Below are positions 50,201-59,026 of a stretch of 64,000 bases of DNA, one piece after another. The stretch is from Apus apus (Eukaryota > Chordata > Aves > Apodiformes > Apodidae). The DNA lies in contig NC_067296.1 in assembly GCF_020740795.1 (NCBI RefSeq), positions 6,239,001-6,303,000 of the forward strand, in the 5' to 3' direction. The position numbers and the translations under genes were made by a program. Position 1 is the stretch's first letter; each line of letters begins with the position of its first letter. Below the pieces are notes generated by a model. It was not told the origin of the DNA, did no database searches, and worked only from the letters and a program-made list of their open reading frames with translations.

Positions 50201-51394
50201 CTTACCAGGAGACCCGTCTGTCCACGATTACAGACCACCACCAGTATCTTGCTCACAAAGCCTTTTCAGACACAGCACCAAAGGTCCCCTGAGGATTGCC
50301 CACAGCAGTGCAGGTGGCACTGGTGGCTCCCCTGCATTTCCCAGCCCTGCACCACAAACCCTGCTGCATACCCCGCTCCAGCATCCCTCTCTCCCTGCCC
50401 ATACCACTGCACAGTGCCATTCCTCCAGAAAAGGGAACAGAAAAGAAATGCTGGGCAGCCTGAGAGCCCAGCCGAGCCCAGGGTGCTTGCCTCCCACCCC
50501 AGCTCTGCAAACACCTTGCTGCGTGATGCTGACCAGGGCCCTGCTTTGCCTCAGTTTCCCCAGCTCCTCTGTGAGAGGATAGAAATTACAATAAGGCAGG
50601 TAAGTATAAGCAAGAAGTACCAGTTAGGGCCACTCAGCTCAAGCCGATTGTGACCCACAGGTTCTTTACACCTCCCTGTGTCTACATGAGCAATAAAAAT
50701 ACAGTTCATTATATCCATCCCTTCTTCCCTTTAAAAAATAACCCCAGGGTGTCCCCTCCATTTCCTCTCTAAGGTGGCTGCAGATGGGTGAGGAGCTGGG
50801 GCAGACTGCAGGTTTTTGGGGAGCCCTCCCTCCATGGCGAAACCCTGGCAGGTAGCGGGGTGACCCTCGCGAGGGCCAAGTACTGCCGGGGCTGAGGAAC
50901 GAGGTGAGCAGCGAGTTGGGACAGGGCACCGAGGCTCTGTCCCCAGGGCCATGCCCCACAGTTCGTGCCACCAGCCTGCCATGCTGACCCATGTACTTAG
51001 TCCCTGCCCAAGTCAGTGTTCCCTGTGTGCGCTCCTTAGTCCACGGCCCCAGTTGATGCCCCCCACAGCTGGTGCACCCTAAGTGGGTGCCTCCCCCCCG
51101 CAAGTCTGTGTTGTACCCCTCCCCACGCGCCCGTGTCCCTGGCTCAGTGCACCCCAGTCACTGCCCCTTGCTCCGTGCGGAGGGTCCCCAGCCCGCCCCC
51201 CGGGGACCAGCCCCAGCTGGGGCACCCATCCAGGCTCCACGGCCGGGGGTCTCCATCCACGCCCCCCCCCCTCCCCCGAGTACCTTGGGGGGCAGGCTGA
51301 GCAGCACGGGCACCAGCGCCAGCGGCGCGCACAGCAGCACCACGAACCGCCGGACGCTCCAGGCCTTCTTCACTAACGCCCCCAGCGCCGCCAT
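26041..51394 (-). CDS. SLC13A3: Na+/dicarboxylate cotransporter 3 (NaDC3), complete, 13 coding exons
   Basis: The coding sequence on the minus strand is join(26041..26226, 26838..26975, 27283..27444, 27806..27918, 29148..29245, 30262..30366, 31822..31917, 34320..34445, 35289..35474, 36188..36254, 40420..40583, 40944..41209, 51284..51394). The total is 1818 nt, 605 aa plus TGA, against 602 aa recalled for human. All junctions are GT-AG and all phases agree. The family is the SLC13/DASS plasma-membrane symporters, which move succinate, alpha-ketoglutarate and N-acetylaspartate with about three Na+. Key motifs are the first SNT (residues 143-145, WLSNTAST), the second SNT (483-485, EFASNTAT) and the SLC13 signature around 518-533 ([14 protein letters not shown]). 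A variable charged cytoplasmic loop (about 165-215) is encoded by exons 3-5. Sequons at N586 and N596 lie in the C-terminal tail. The protein reads as intact, with no frameshift or missing motif. Neighbours OCSTAMP and TP53RK match the human locus. Confidence 0.96.
26838..26975 (-). CDS. SLC13A3: SLC13A3 exon 12
   Basis: This exon encodes residues 499-544, including the SLC13 family signature. Phase 0 at both ends; the donor is GTAAGT and the acceptor TTTTCAAG. Confidence 0.94.
27283..27444 (-). CDS. SLC13A3: SLC13A3 exon 11
   Basis: This exon encodes residues 445-498 with the second SNT ion/substrate-binding motif. Phase 0 at both ends; the donor is GTAAGG and the acceptor CTTCTGCAG. Confidence 0.95.
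27806..27918 (-). CDS. SLC13A3: SLC13A3 exon 10
   Basis: This exon encodes about residues 407-444 ([14 protein letters not shown] through AMAKGCE). It enters in phase 1 and leaves in phase 0; the donor is GTGAGA and the acceptor CATCTAG. Confidence 0.94.
29148..29245 (-). CDS. SLC13A3: SLC13A3 exon 9
   Basis: This exon encodes FISDAVTG through FDLK with one membrane helix ([10 protein letters not shown]). It enters in phase 2 and leaves in phase 1; the donor is GTGAGT and the acceptor GGGACAG. Confidence 0.94.
30262..30366 (-). CDS. SLC13A3: SLC13A3 exon 8
   Basis: This exon encodes [18 protein letters not shown] through GWASLFAPG. Phase 2 at both ends; the donor is GTAAGA and the acceptor CATTTTAG. 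Confidence 0.95.
31822..31917 (-). CDS. SLC13A3: SLC13A3 exon 7
   Basis: This exon encodes the charged cytoplasmic segment from [14 protein letters not shown] to LGPIK. Phase 2 at both ends; the donor is GTGAGT and the acceptor CTTCACAG. Confidence 0.95.
31996..32017 (+). repeat. (CA)11 microsatellite
   Basis: Uninterrupted CA dinucleotides, 22 nt, in SLC13A3 intron 6, about 80 bp upstream of the exon 7 acceptor on the minus strand. Confidence 0.9.
32678..32731 (-). mobile_element. CR1 LINE 3'-end remnant
   Basis: The plus strand reads CAGAATCATCATGGTTGGAA, then AACACTTCCAAGATCACC and AAGTCCAACC. This is the reverse complement of the avian CR1 3' end, so the element is on the minus strand, within SLC13A3 intron 6. 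Confidence 0.8.
34320..34445 (-). CDS. SLC13A3: SLC13A3 exon 6
   Basis: This exon encodes [14 protein letters not shown] followed by a hydrophobic helix and LYGGINVR. Phase 2 at both ends; the donor is GTATGT and the acceptor CATTTGCTTAG. Confidence 0.94.
35289..35474 (-). CDS. SLC13A3: SLC13A3 exon 5
   Basis: This exon encodes the end of the variable loop, then [20 protein letters not shown] and [13 protein letters not shown]. Phase 2 at both ends; the donor is GTATGG. Two AGs lie 5 nt apart at the acceptor; only the upstream one (TTTTAAAG) keeps the frame. Confidence 0.93.
36188..36254 (-). CDS. SLC13A3: SLC13A3 exon 4 (67-nt small exon)
   Basis: A short exon encoding [21 protein letters not shown], matching the human loop residue for residue in length. 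It enters in phase 1 and leaves in phase 2; the acceptor is CTTTTTCAG and the donor GTAAGT. It has no long open frame of its own and was found from the phase gap between exons 3 and 5. Confidence 0.93.
38559..38583. repeat. (TA)n microsatellite
   Basis: About 12 TA repeats, preceded by a degenerate TATATATG-rich stretch from 38542, in SLC13A3 intron 3. Confidence 0.9.
40131..40178 (-). mobile_element. CR1 LINE 3'-end fragment, minus orientation
   Basis: The text GGAATCACAGAATCATTCTG followed by GTTGGAAAAGACCTTTAAAA is the reverse complement of the CR1 terminus. It abuts a plus-oriented CR1 fragment, giving a head-to-head arrangement. Confidence 0.85.
40181..40358 (+). mobile_element. CR1 LINE ORF2 C-terminal fragment, plus orientation
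   Basis: One frame reads without stops as the end of a CR1 reverse-transcriptase ORF ([13 protein letters not shown], then [11 protein letters not shown]). It is truncated at both ends and inactive. It ends 60 bp before the exon 3 donor of SLC13A3. Confidence 0.85.
40420..40583 (-). CDS. SLC13A3: SLC13A3 exon 3
   Basis: This exon encodes [20 protein letters not shown] through the start of the charged loop (NREENQ-like tail), with the first SNT motif. It enters in phase 2 and leaves in phase 1; the donor is GTAATT and the acceptor CTCTTCCAG. Confidence 0.94.
40944..41209 (-). CDS. SLC13A3: SLC13A3 exon 2
   Basis: This exon encodes residues 38-126, [19 protein letters not shown] through VGVQPAR, and is highly conserved. 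It enters in phase 0 and leaves in phase 2; the donor is GTGACT and the acceptor CCCTTTGCAG. Confidence 0.95.
41210..51283 (-). other. SLC13A3: SLC13A3 intron 1
   Basis: A 10-kb intron. The stretch 43.0-43.9 kb is AT-rich with homeodomain-like TAATTA motifs, and 48.5-49.1 kb is CpG-enriched with consensus splice donors on both strands. A possible CR1 tail lies near 47.9 kb. I recognise no protein-coding exon. Confidence 0.65.
47872..47924 (+). mobile_element. Possible CR1 3' tail
   Basis: The sequence GACTTGATGGATTATTATTC, then AATTCTGTGGTTCTGTGTGA, resembles a diverged CR1 3' end with its ATTCTGTG repeats. Similarity is limited to about 50 bp. Confidence 0.4.
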
Positions 51395-51660
51395 CGCCCC
51401 CCGCCCCGCCGGACCCCCGCCCGGCCCCGCCGCCCCGCTTTATCCCGCGGGACGGACCGGGGGGGCCCGCCCGCCGGGAGGGGCTTGACATGCCGCCCCG
51501 CCCCGATATACCGCCCTCATCCCGCCTCCCCATCCCGCCCCGGCACCCGCTGGGCCGCCCCCTTCCCCCCGTCCCCGCCCCGTCGCAGCCGGAGGGGCTC
51601 GGCGGGGGAGACGTTACCAAACGGGTTCCGAACCTCGGGCAGGACGAGGGCTCGTTCGGT
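51110..51660. promoter_or_regulatory. SLC13A3: CpG island and probable promoter of SLC13A3
   Basis: A very C+G-rich block spans exon 1 and the upstream 250 bp. On the minus strand GC boxes surround two AT-containing motifs that could place a start site: GGTATATC (51505-51512) and ATAAAG (51438-51443), about 110 and 45 nt upstream of the ATG. Neither is proven. Confidence 0.6.
51284..51394 (-). CDS. SLC13A3: SLC13A3 exon 1
   Basis: This exon encodes residues 1-37, a basic N-terminus followed by the first hydrophobic helix, ending LLSLPPK. The ATG context is GGCGATGG. It leaves in phase 0 at GTACTC, a donor with a poor match after +2. Sequence similarity to the human N-terminus supports the call. 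Confidence 0.93.
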
Positions 51661-54600
51661 TTGAGCGACTCTTGCAGGCCCTAAAACTGCGGCTGGTTGT
51701 GCTGGTAACTCAGGCTCAAGGCATCTGACTGTAAAGAAACAGTGAGTACAGGTGATTCCTAGAGGGGGGAAAACAAACAAACAAACAAAACCCACAACAA
51801 ATCCAGCAGTTTAAATACCTGGATTCTTTCTCAACTGTTTGCCCTCCATGGAGAGAAACAGGACACAAATACACATCAATAAACACTCAAAAGCAGGAGA
51901 GAACCTGGGAGCTACAGTTGCTTTTGATGATTCTATTTAACCAGTGACTCAGAGGTTGGACAAGTTATTGGCAAACCATGTGAAACACTTATTTTTTCTT
52001 TTTTCTTTTTTTCTTTTTTCTCTTTTTTTCTTTTTTTCATTAAAAATAAGTGAACACAAAAAAAAAAACAAAAGGCCAGTGGTGCAGAGCAGGATAGAGC
52101 CATGGGAAATACCAGAAAAGCAGGAGGCAAAGTCTTGGCTCACACTAGTGTGAGCCCCAGCAAGTGAGTAGCATATGACTAGACCCTGGCTGCCCTTAGC
52201 ATAACCAGGCCAGACCCATGCTGGTAAGGATGCTACAGTCATGAGTCAAAAAGAAAACACAAAAGCTGCCCAGTTCTAAGGGCAGATTTTCCTGCCAGCT
52301 CTGCCCTGTGTTAGGGACATCAGAAAGAAAATGGGAGCACATGGGGCTGGACAGGATCCCCTCCCCTGGACCAAGCGAGTGTCGTAGATGTTGCTGGTCC
52401 CTGTCAGCCCATGCAAGAGGCAGGAGACAGAGATGATCTCTCATAGGAGACAGAGCTGATGCCCTGTCAAGTTGAGCAAGAGATCAAAGTCAAGGGAGCT
52501 GTATTTTCTCTCTGCTTTTTGCATCGCCTGGATCCTTGCAATTGGAGGTTGAATGAAACTGAGTAGTGAGGAGAAAAAAGGGAAAGCAAGATAACCCCCT
52601 TAGTACTTCACCAGCATCCTTTAAGTGCTCTACAATACATTTAAAGCTTGGGTGACTTGACCCCATATATATGAAAAATACATAAAAATCATGTTCAGTG
52701 GAGAAACCTTTCCCTTTTCACAATTAATCAGCTTTCTGGAGAATCACTACCTCTAGGCAGGTCACCCTTAGAGCATCAAAGAAATTGGAGCCAAATGCAT
52801 CAGATTAAAAAACAGACCCCACTGAGGAAAGCTCTCTCCAGCTTATGAAAACCATGAACTGCTGGCACAGAGGGAATAAGAAATTAGAGAGGAAGAGTGT
52901 GGTGACACAATCAGCATCAGAGACAGGGCTCTACCTCTGTCTGAACAGACTCTGTTCCTGGTGTGGATCCACCTCCCCTGTTCCCCTCCCTCTCCTTTAC
53001 AGCTCATCCATAATTTTGCACAAAGAGTAACAAATCAGTTAATACCCACAGCCATCCCAGGCAGGGGCTACAGGGTGACAGCATCACCATCACAGCTTCT
53101 CTCAACCAGTGAGACAGACACAAAAGCTTTTGCTGGGCACTGTCAGGGGCTGCTGGCAAAGCCAGGATCCAGCATCTGCCTGGTGTGAGGCTGGCCAGTG
53201 CCCCTTCTCTTGGGGATTTTTGCCCTGCCTTTCTTAAGGTACTCAACAAGATGAATAAAAAGTTATCGTGATTGAAAAATAAAAATGAGTAGGCAATTCC
53301 TGTGTGGCCTCAGTGCCCCTACAGTGGGTTGTGGTAGCATAAGCTTTTGTGGCACTTGAGTAGCAGTGGATGATGGAAAGGATGGGCAGATGGATGGCTG
53401 AAGAGCTGAAAGCAAAATTCAGGCCATCAAAACAATGCAAAACTGCTTAAAACAGGCTCAGCTCACCCAATAGACCCATCAGCCAGAGACTGGGTACATG
53501 TGTATGACAGTGTGTGGCATGCTGGACCAAAGGAGCTGTACAAAGCTTTTTCTCTCAAAATGAACCTTGTAAGTTAAAAAAAGCTTCAAAAGAGTAATAA
53601 GCCATCAATGTCACAGTCTGTTCTTTCTCTTGCAAAGATACAGGCTTCTTCCAGTGTGGAGGGCAAGGACAACAGGAGCACATTCCCCCTCCGAGACATG
53701 AGTCACGTCCCTGCTCTGACAGCCCCTTCCCCAACCCCTCCTGGCCCCCTCTGCTCAGCTTTCCAGTTGAGCACATTGAGTGGGGGCTACATGCTGGTTC
53801 ACTTGGCCTTCCAGGCCCTCAGCTGGGAATTAACATTTAATTAGTTTCCTTGTAAACTCTGTCTCTACCACCCCAGTGCCAGCAGCAGCCGCAGCTGCCC
53901 TCGCTGTCGTGCCCTCCCTGTACTCCAGGGCCACCACTGGGATCAGACCCCTCTCCACTCATGGGCTGTTACTCCCCGTCACTTACAGAGTAAGTTTAGC
54001 TTATTGCAAAGGAAAGAGGTGCTGTGTCATGCCCAAAGGGACCACTGTGGGACAAAGCTTGTGCCTGGGCCAGGGAGAGGCTTTATTTATCTGTAGTGAC
54101 CCTCACAGAGTGAACCCTGGGTTACAAATGAGCTTTTATGCTTTTATTGCACTAACTTGGTTTCCTATCAGCACTGATGGGAGAAGAGGGCTGCAAAAGG
54201 TTATCAGTGTTTTGCATCTTGCAACACTGGAAAATATCAATTTCCTGCAGATATCAAGGCCTAGCCTAAAAAAAGTTCACTTCAGAAAACTGCACCGTAT
54301 AGGTTGTATGCACAGTTTTTACATATACACACAGGAACTGCCAGCACAGAGCAGCCACTGTCCAAAAGTCACAGTAACAGCACACCCAGTTTATGAAACT
54401 GTATTTTCATTCCTGTTTCTTGCCATACTTATATGTGTTTTCTTTCATGTCTGCTTTTTCTTAGTGCTCCTTTAGGTCTAGAACTCACATCTGTCTCCCA
54501 AAATCCCCTTATTTCAGTTCTGCACTTATGGCATCAGTGGACAAAACAGAACTTGTGATTATTCCTGCAAACTAAAGCCAGGCTGGTAACCCCAAGCTTG

Positions 54601-56549
54601 CAAGCTGGCTCCCCACTCCCTGAGAGAAATCACTGATGCTGGTCAGACACCAAAACAAACAAAAAAGACAACTCTGTCACTAACCAGCAATTCCCTTGGA
54701 AAATCCAACATTGCACATTCTGCTCATGAAACACCTCTATTTCAGCTTCATTTGTCTTTCCCCCCTTCCTTTTAGTCCTCTTTTCACAGCTTATTTGCTG
54801 TGAAAACACTCCTTGTGTTTGTGACAGTAGGGGTGATACCCAAGTGTGGAGCAAGATGGGGCAGGTGCCAGGAAGCCTCTGGAAATGAAGCTGCTCCTGG
54901 CAGGCTTGGAGCTGGTCCCCTGAGACAACAATTTGGTCTTAACAGCAGGAAGATTAAACCGGTAGAAAGACCCAGAGTGAACAACTGTCCATCCAGCACA
55001 CAGGTATAAATATTTTCTGTTGAAATAACTTCTTTCCCAGCTGTAACAGTTTTTCTGGTGCTAGCAATGGGGGCAGAGAGACCCCCAGTGGCTGTGTGCC
55101 ATATAGGCCATCACCCCTCACATCCCCACCACCTGTTGTGCCCCCCAGGAGGCAGTCAGGAGGGTTTTGTGGGGATGAAGGCCAACAAAGCCTTTGGGGC
55201 CAGTGAGAACTGCCCCTCTGGGTAAGCCAGGGCAGGACATCACTGCATGTCCCAGTGTCACACTGTGACTGTCCTCAGGGTGCAAACCTGTCCTCTGAAG
55301 AGGGTGGCAGTGGTCACAGGGCCAACCAAACTCTGAAAGAATATCCGTGGCTTGAATCTGTATTTGCAGCAGATAAACTATTTTCCACGTTAAGAATGGA
55401 AGCACACTGGACATAAGGCCTGAGTATTAATAATTAAAAAGCAAATTCTATCAATAACAATAAAATATCAGTGTTGCTTATGACATGCAGATGCAGTGAC
55501 AGCAAACAGAGCAGCAAGCCAAGCTACTCCCAGTCAAACCAAGACTGGAAACTCCATCTGCCCTGTGATCCAGGCAGAGAATGAGCAGCTTTCACCCAAG
55601 GAATCAGCAGTTTCACCCAAGGAGCTGCGGCCACAGGCACAACCAGTGATGCAGCTGAGGCCACAAGATGATGTGAGGTGACACTTTGCAGGTCCAGCAT
55701 GTCCTCTTTGCTGGACATGCACCTGCTGTGATTTTTCCACCCTCCAACAGCAATAGCTCAGCCTTCACTACCACACTCCACATAGACACACCAGGCTGAT
55801 CAAGAGGAAACATCAACAAGCTGTAAGACAGAGGTGCAGAAAGTAACACTTGCATAACGGAAAGGAGTTTTATCATGCAGTGAAAAAGCAAAACGTTTTG
55901 TTTTTCATCACCAGTAACGTTCTGTTTTCTTTTGAAGCTCCATCACCGAGCAGATTTCAGCAGAGGCCAGTTCAGGAGTCCCTGCCAGGAGGCCAGTCCC
56001 ACGCACCAGCACCCCAAGGGACCTGGCCTCACTGCAGGCTGCTGGCCCTGCCTCCCCTGAGGGGCTTCATCTCAGAGCTCCACGCCGGCCATAAAACCTT
56101 GATCAGCTTTGTTTCAACTCCACGCTCCTGCAGGCAGAGCTGCATTTTAATAAACATAACGATAGTTAGAAACAGACTTCTTCAAAGGGCTTTACAAACA
56201 TAATTGGATCCCGGCATCACAGGGAGGCAGTAAAGGCAGTGTTTGTACAGATGGGGGGTGGCAGGCAGGGAGGTGAGGCTTGCTGCCTCCCCCCAGTGGG
56301 TCTGGGTTGTGGGGCCCAGATCAGGCCTCGTTAGGGGACTCATTAGCTCACATCCACCTGCTCCCACCATGCCACGAGGCCCCACTCCAGCAGCCCACGG
56401 GCCACCTGGGGAGCACTGCTTTAAGTGACCGTGTGCTGCTTGGGCTGTTGCCTTTGCTCCCCAGGAGGATCCAAACCAGGTGAAGCAGCAGCAGCAGCAG
56501 CTCATCAAATCCCACTGCTCCCGGCATGGATACACACAGAGAGCTCCTT
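51661..56549. other. Intergenic interval, SLC13A3 to TP53RK (left part)
   Basis: No coding exon is recognised. A 600-bp open frame on the plus strand (53876-54475) lacks an ATG start and any domain. The main sequence feature is a pyrimidine tract with flanking inverted repeat near 52.0 kb. Confidence 0.6.
51986..52052. repeat. T/C-only tract flanked by an 11-bp inverted repeat
   Basis: About 45 nt of nearly pure T with interspersed C on the plus strand lie between CACTTATTTTT (51986-51996) and its exact reverse complement AAAAATAAGTG (52042-52052). An A-rich run follows at about 52059. Confidence 0.85.
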
Positions 56550-57230
56550 CTCCGTGCCCTCAGCCCGGTTTGCGGCAGGTTCCTTGCCGGGCAAGCACGG
56601 CTGGAGCACCCGAGCCCATAAAAGCAACACCCCCAGCACATCGCAGCCCCTCGGGTCCGGCAGCCAAAGCTGTGGCTGAGCGGTGGAACCCGGGTCCCCA
56701 CGGCGGGGCCGGGCACTCGCCCAGGCGGCTCGTCTGGCAAGAGGTGAATGCGCGCAGGGCACGGGCAGCCCGCCGCGCTAGGACACTTGCGGGGCCGCGA
56801 ACGCACCGCGGCGGCGGGGAGCGCGGCAGCGCTGCGGCGGCGCCACCGCACGCGGGAGCGGCCAGCGGCGGCAGCGCCTGCTGCTTCCCGGCACCGCGGC
56901 ACCCGCCCCGCAGCCCCTGCTGCTTCCCGGCACCGCGGCACCCGCCCCGCAGCCCCTGCTGCTTCCCGGCACCGCAGCACCCGCCCCGCAGCCCCTGCTG
57001 CTTCCCGGCACCGCGGCACCCGCCCCGCAGCCCCGGGAGGCTGCTCGCCCCCCTCCCCAGCCCCGAGCCCCGCTGCCCTGCCACAGGGGTCCCGTTCGCC
57101 CCGTCCCCTCCTGGCAGGTCCTCAGGCAAGGGGGTTGCTCAAGTTGCTGTGATAAGGGAGGGGGGAGAAGCCCCCATCGCCTGCCCCGCGGCCCGAGAGA
57201 GTCGTGCGGACGCTTTCCAGGCGGAAATTC
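56550..57230. promoter_or_regulatory. Orphan CpG island
   Basis: A 700-bp block of very high C+G and CpG density, 5.2 kb upstream of SLC13A3 exon 1 and 1.3 kb past the TP53RK stop. It resembles a promoter island but has no recognised gene. All six frames are open for hundreds of bases because of composition and the in-register minisatellite, so coding claims are not supported. Confidence 0.6.
56881..57036. repeat. 39-bp minisatellite, four copies
   Basis: Copies begin at 56881, 56920, 56959 and 56998, each starting CTGCTTCCCGGCACCGC. They are near identical; the third has an A for G in GCACCGCAGCAC. The 39-bp unit is a multiple of three, so every open frame crosses it intact as a 13-residue repeat. 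Confidence 0.95.
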
Positions 57231-57238
57231 CTCGGTGT

Positions 57239-57428
57239 GAGGGGGGTGAGACACTGGAAGGGGCTGCCCAGAGAAGCTGTGGCTGCCCCATCCCTGGCAG
57301 TGTTGAAGGGCAGGTTGGATGGGGCTCTGAGCAACCTCGTCTAGTGAGAGGTGTCCCTGCCCATGCAGGGGAGTTGGAACTTGATGATCTTTAAGGTCCC
57401 TTCCAACTCCAAAGATCCTGTGATTCTG
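57239..57428 (+). mobile_element. CR1 LINE 3' region
   Basis: About 190 bp closely match the CR1 3' end: GGGGCTGCCCAGAGAAGCTG, GCCCCATCCCTGGCAGTGTT, GGTTGGATGGGGCTCTGAGC, GGTCCCTTCCAACTCC, ending at CTGTGATTCTG. It is 5'-truncated and lies directly at the edge of the orphan CpG island. Confidence 0.95.
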
Positions 57429-58440
57429 CAGCACCCACACTGCTTTTCCCCTCCGGGTGGAAGGGATGTGTCCGCGGCTGTGACGAGGTGAGGAACACGG
57501 CCGTGGGAAGGGGGGTCCTGCAGGGGTTTGCTCCCTCTTTTGCACCATCAGAACACCAGCCTCAGGGGGCAGAGGTCCCTCCTGGGCAGACAACAGGCTG
57601 CTCAGCACAGCGAACCCCCGGAGACAAGCTCACTGCTTCTCTAAAGCCATGCTCTGAGGTCAATGACAGCTCACAACTCTCAACCCATTCTGCCTGGAAC
57701 GCAGAGGAGTTATTATCTTCTAACCCCTCTACTGCAGGGCTTGCAAACTTTTCCTCTGGGCCATCTTACATTGACACTATTAAACACAGTAAATCCAGAA
57801 AACCAAGTAATACAGAGAAAAAGCTGCTAAACCCCCACCATTACTGCCCACCTCTGCCAACTGCCATCCCAGGCAAGCAATCACAAGCAGCCCTTCTCAT
57901 AAAGATCTAAAAACTGGAAATTTACCACAGACTCCTTGCTTGCAGAAATTTCTCAGCAGAAAACTGCTCTAACAATGTTTATTTGCTTAATGAAATACTA
58001 TTAGCTTAAGAGTTTAAAAACCCAGCACTACTACTGGAAGAAAATCAACCTCTCTTTAGGTTTAGCACTCTCACCATTGCCTGGAATTCAGTCCTAAATA
58101 TTTTCAGGATGTGTAGAGCCACCTAAAAAGGCTTTAAATGCTTTGTTTTAAAGTCTTCTGAAAAATAGAACACATTTGTTTTTCTTAATTACCATTTGTA
58201 GATGCTCTGGTGTCCCAAGGTCCCTCTTACCTGCCTCAAATCCTTGGTCCACAGGTTGGCTAAGATTACCCAGCATGATTCTAACCACAGGAAGAGGGTG
58301 AGTGGAATGCCACTGTAAACCACTTTCTAGAAGAAATAGTTAACATTTAGGAAAGAAGCAACTTTTAGTTGTTTCTCTCTTGTCTGTGCTCCCATCTCAT
58401 TATTACTTTGGTTACTTTATGACACAAACTCATTCAAATT
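57429..58440. other. Intergenic, downstream of TP53RK
   Basis: No gene or repeat recognised. It lies after the TP53RK poly(A) signal and is AT-rich toward 58 kb. Confidence 0.6.
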
Positions 58441-58442
58441 AG

Positions 58443-58448
58443 TTTATT
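58443..58448 (-). terminator. TP53RK: TP53RK polyadenylation signal
   Basis: Minus-strand AATAAA lies 100 nt after the TP53RK stop codon, giving a short 3' UTR. It is the first AATAAA downstream of the stop. Confidence 0.6.
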
Positions 58449-58547
58449 TGAAAGACAGAGTTATCAAAATAGCCATCTGTGAAATAAAACCAACTGGAAG
58501 TATAAATATTTGTAGTAATATTTCTCCATGCCTAAGGCTACTCCCTT

Positions 58548-59026
58548 CTACCCAATCATGGATCTCTTCCTTCCCCTCAGCCTTACTTCATCCAGCCTTT
58601 TCATCACAGGACCAGATTTTTTAGATGCAGCTGCATAGCTCTTCAGCAAGGCTTGAAACATCATTTCAGTATCTGGATGAGTACTAAGGAAAGCTTTTTC
58701 CAGAACATACAAATCAACTCCTTTATCCTCTGGAAGACCTGAAACAAAACTGAGTCCAAAGTCTATTAGTACCAAGTCCAGCTTCTCCAGGGGTGGTCGC
58801 ATAAGTATGTTGGAAGTTGTAAGATCCCCATGTATAAGATCTTCATCATGCATTCTTGCTAACAGCTCACCCATCTTCTCTGCCAGGAGAAGGAGGCTAC
58901 TGGTGTCATTTCCACTCTGTTGTACAGAATTAATATGATCTTGGACAGTAATTGAGCCAACAATATCTTCAAGATATATGCAGTTGGTGACACTATCCAC
59001 AAAGTAGACAACTGGAGCTGAAATCC
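58548..59026 (-). CDS. TP53RK: TP53RK exon 2
   Basis: This exon encodes residues 124-281 (plus two bases of codon 123) with the catalytic loop and DFG. The acceptor is TTTTTTTCACATAG, phase 1; it ends in TAG. Confidence 0.95.

Noticed and set aside
53876-54475. 199-codon plus-strand ORF with hydrophobic C-terminus
   Set aside because: It starts at GTG rather than ATG, has no family similarity I recognise, and sits alone between genes.
56480-57394. 304-codon plus-strand ORF through the minisatellite
   Set aside because: No ATG start; openness follows from CpG composition and a repeat unit divisible by three, and it runs into a CR1 element.
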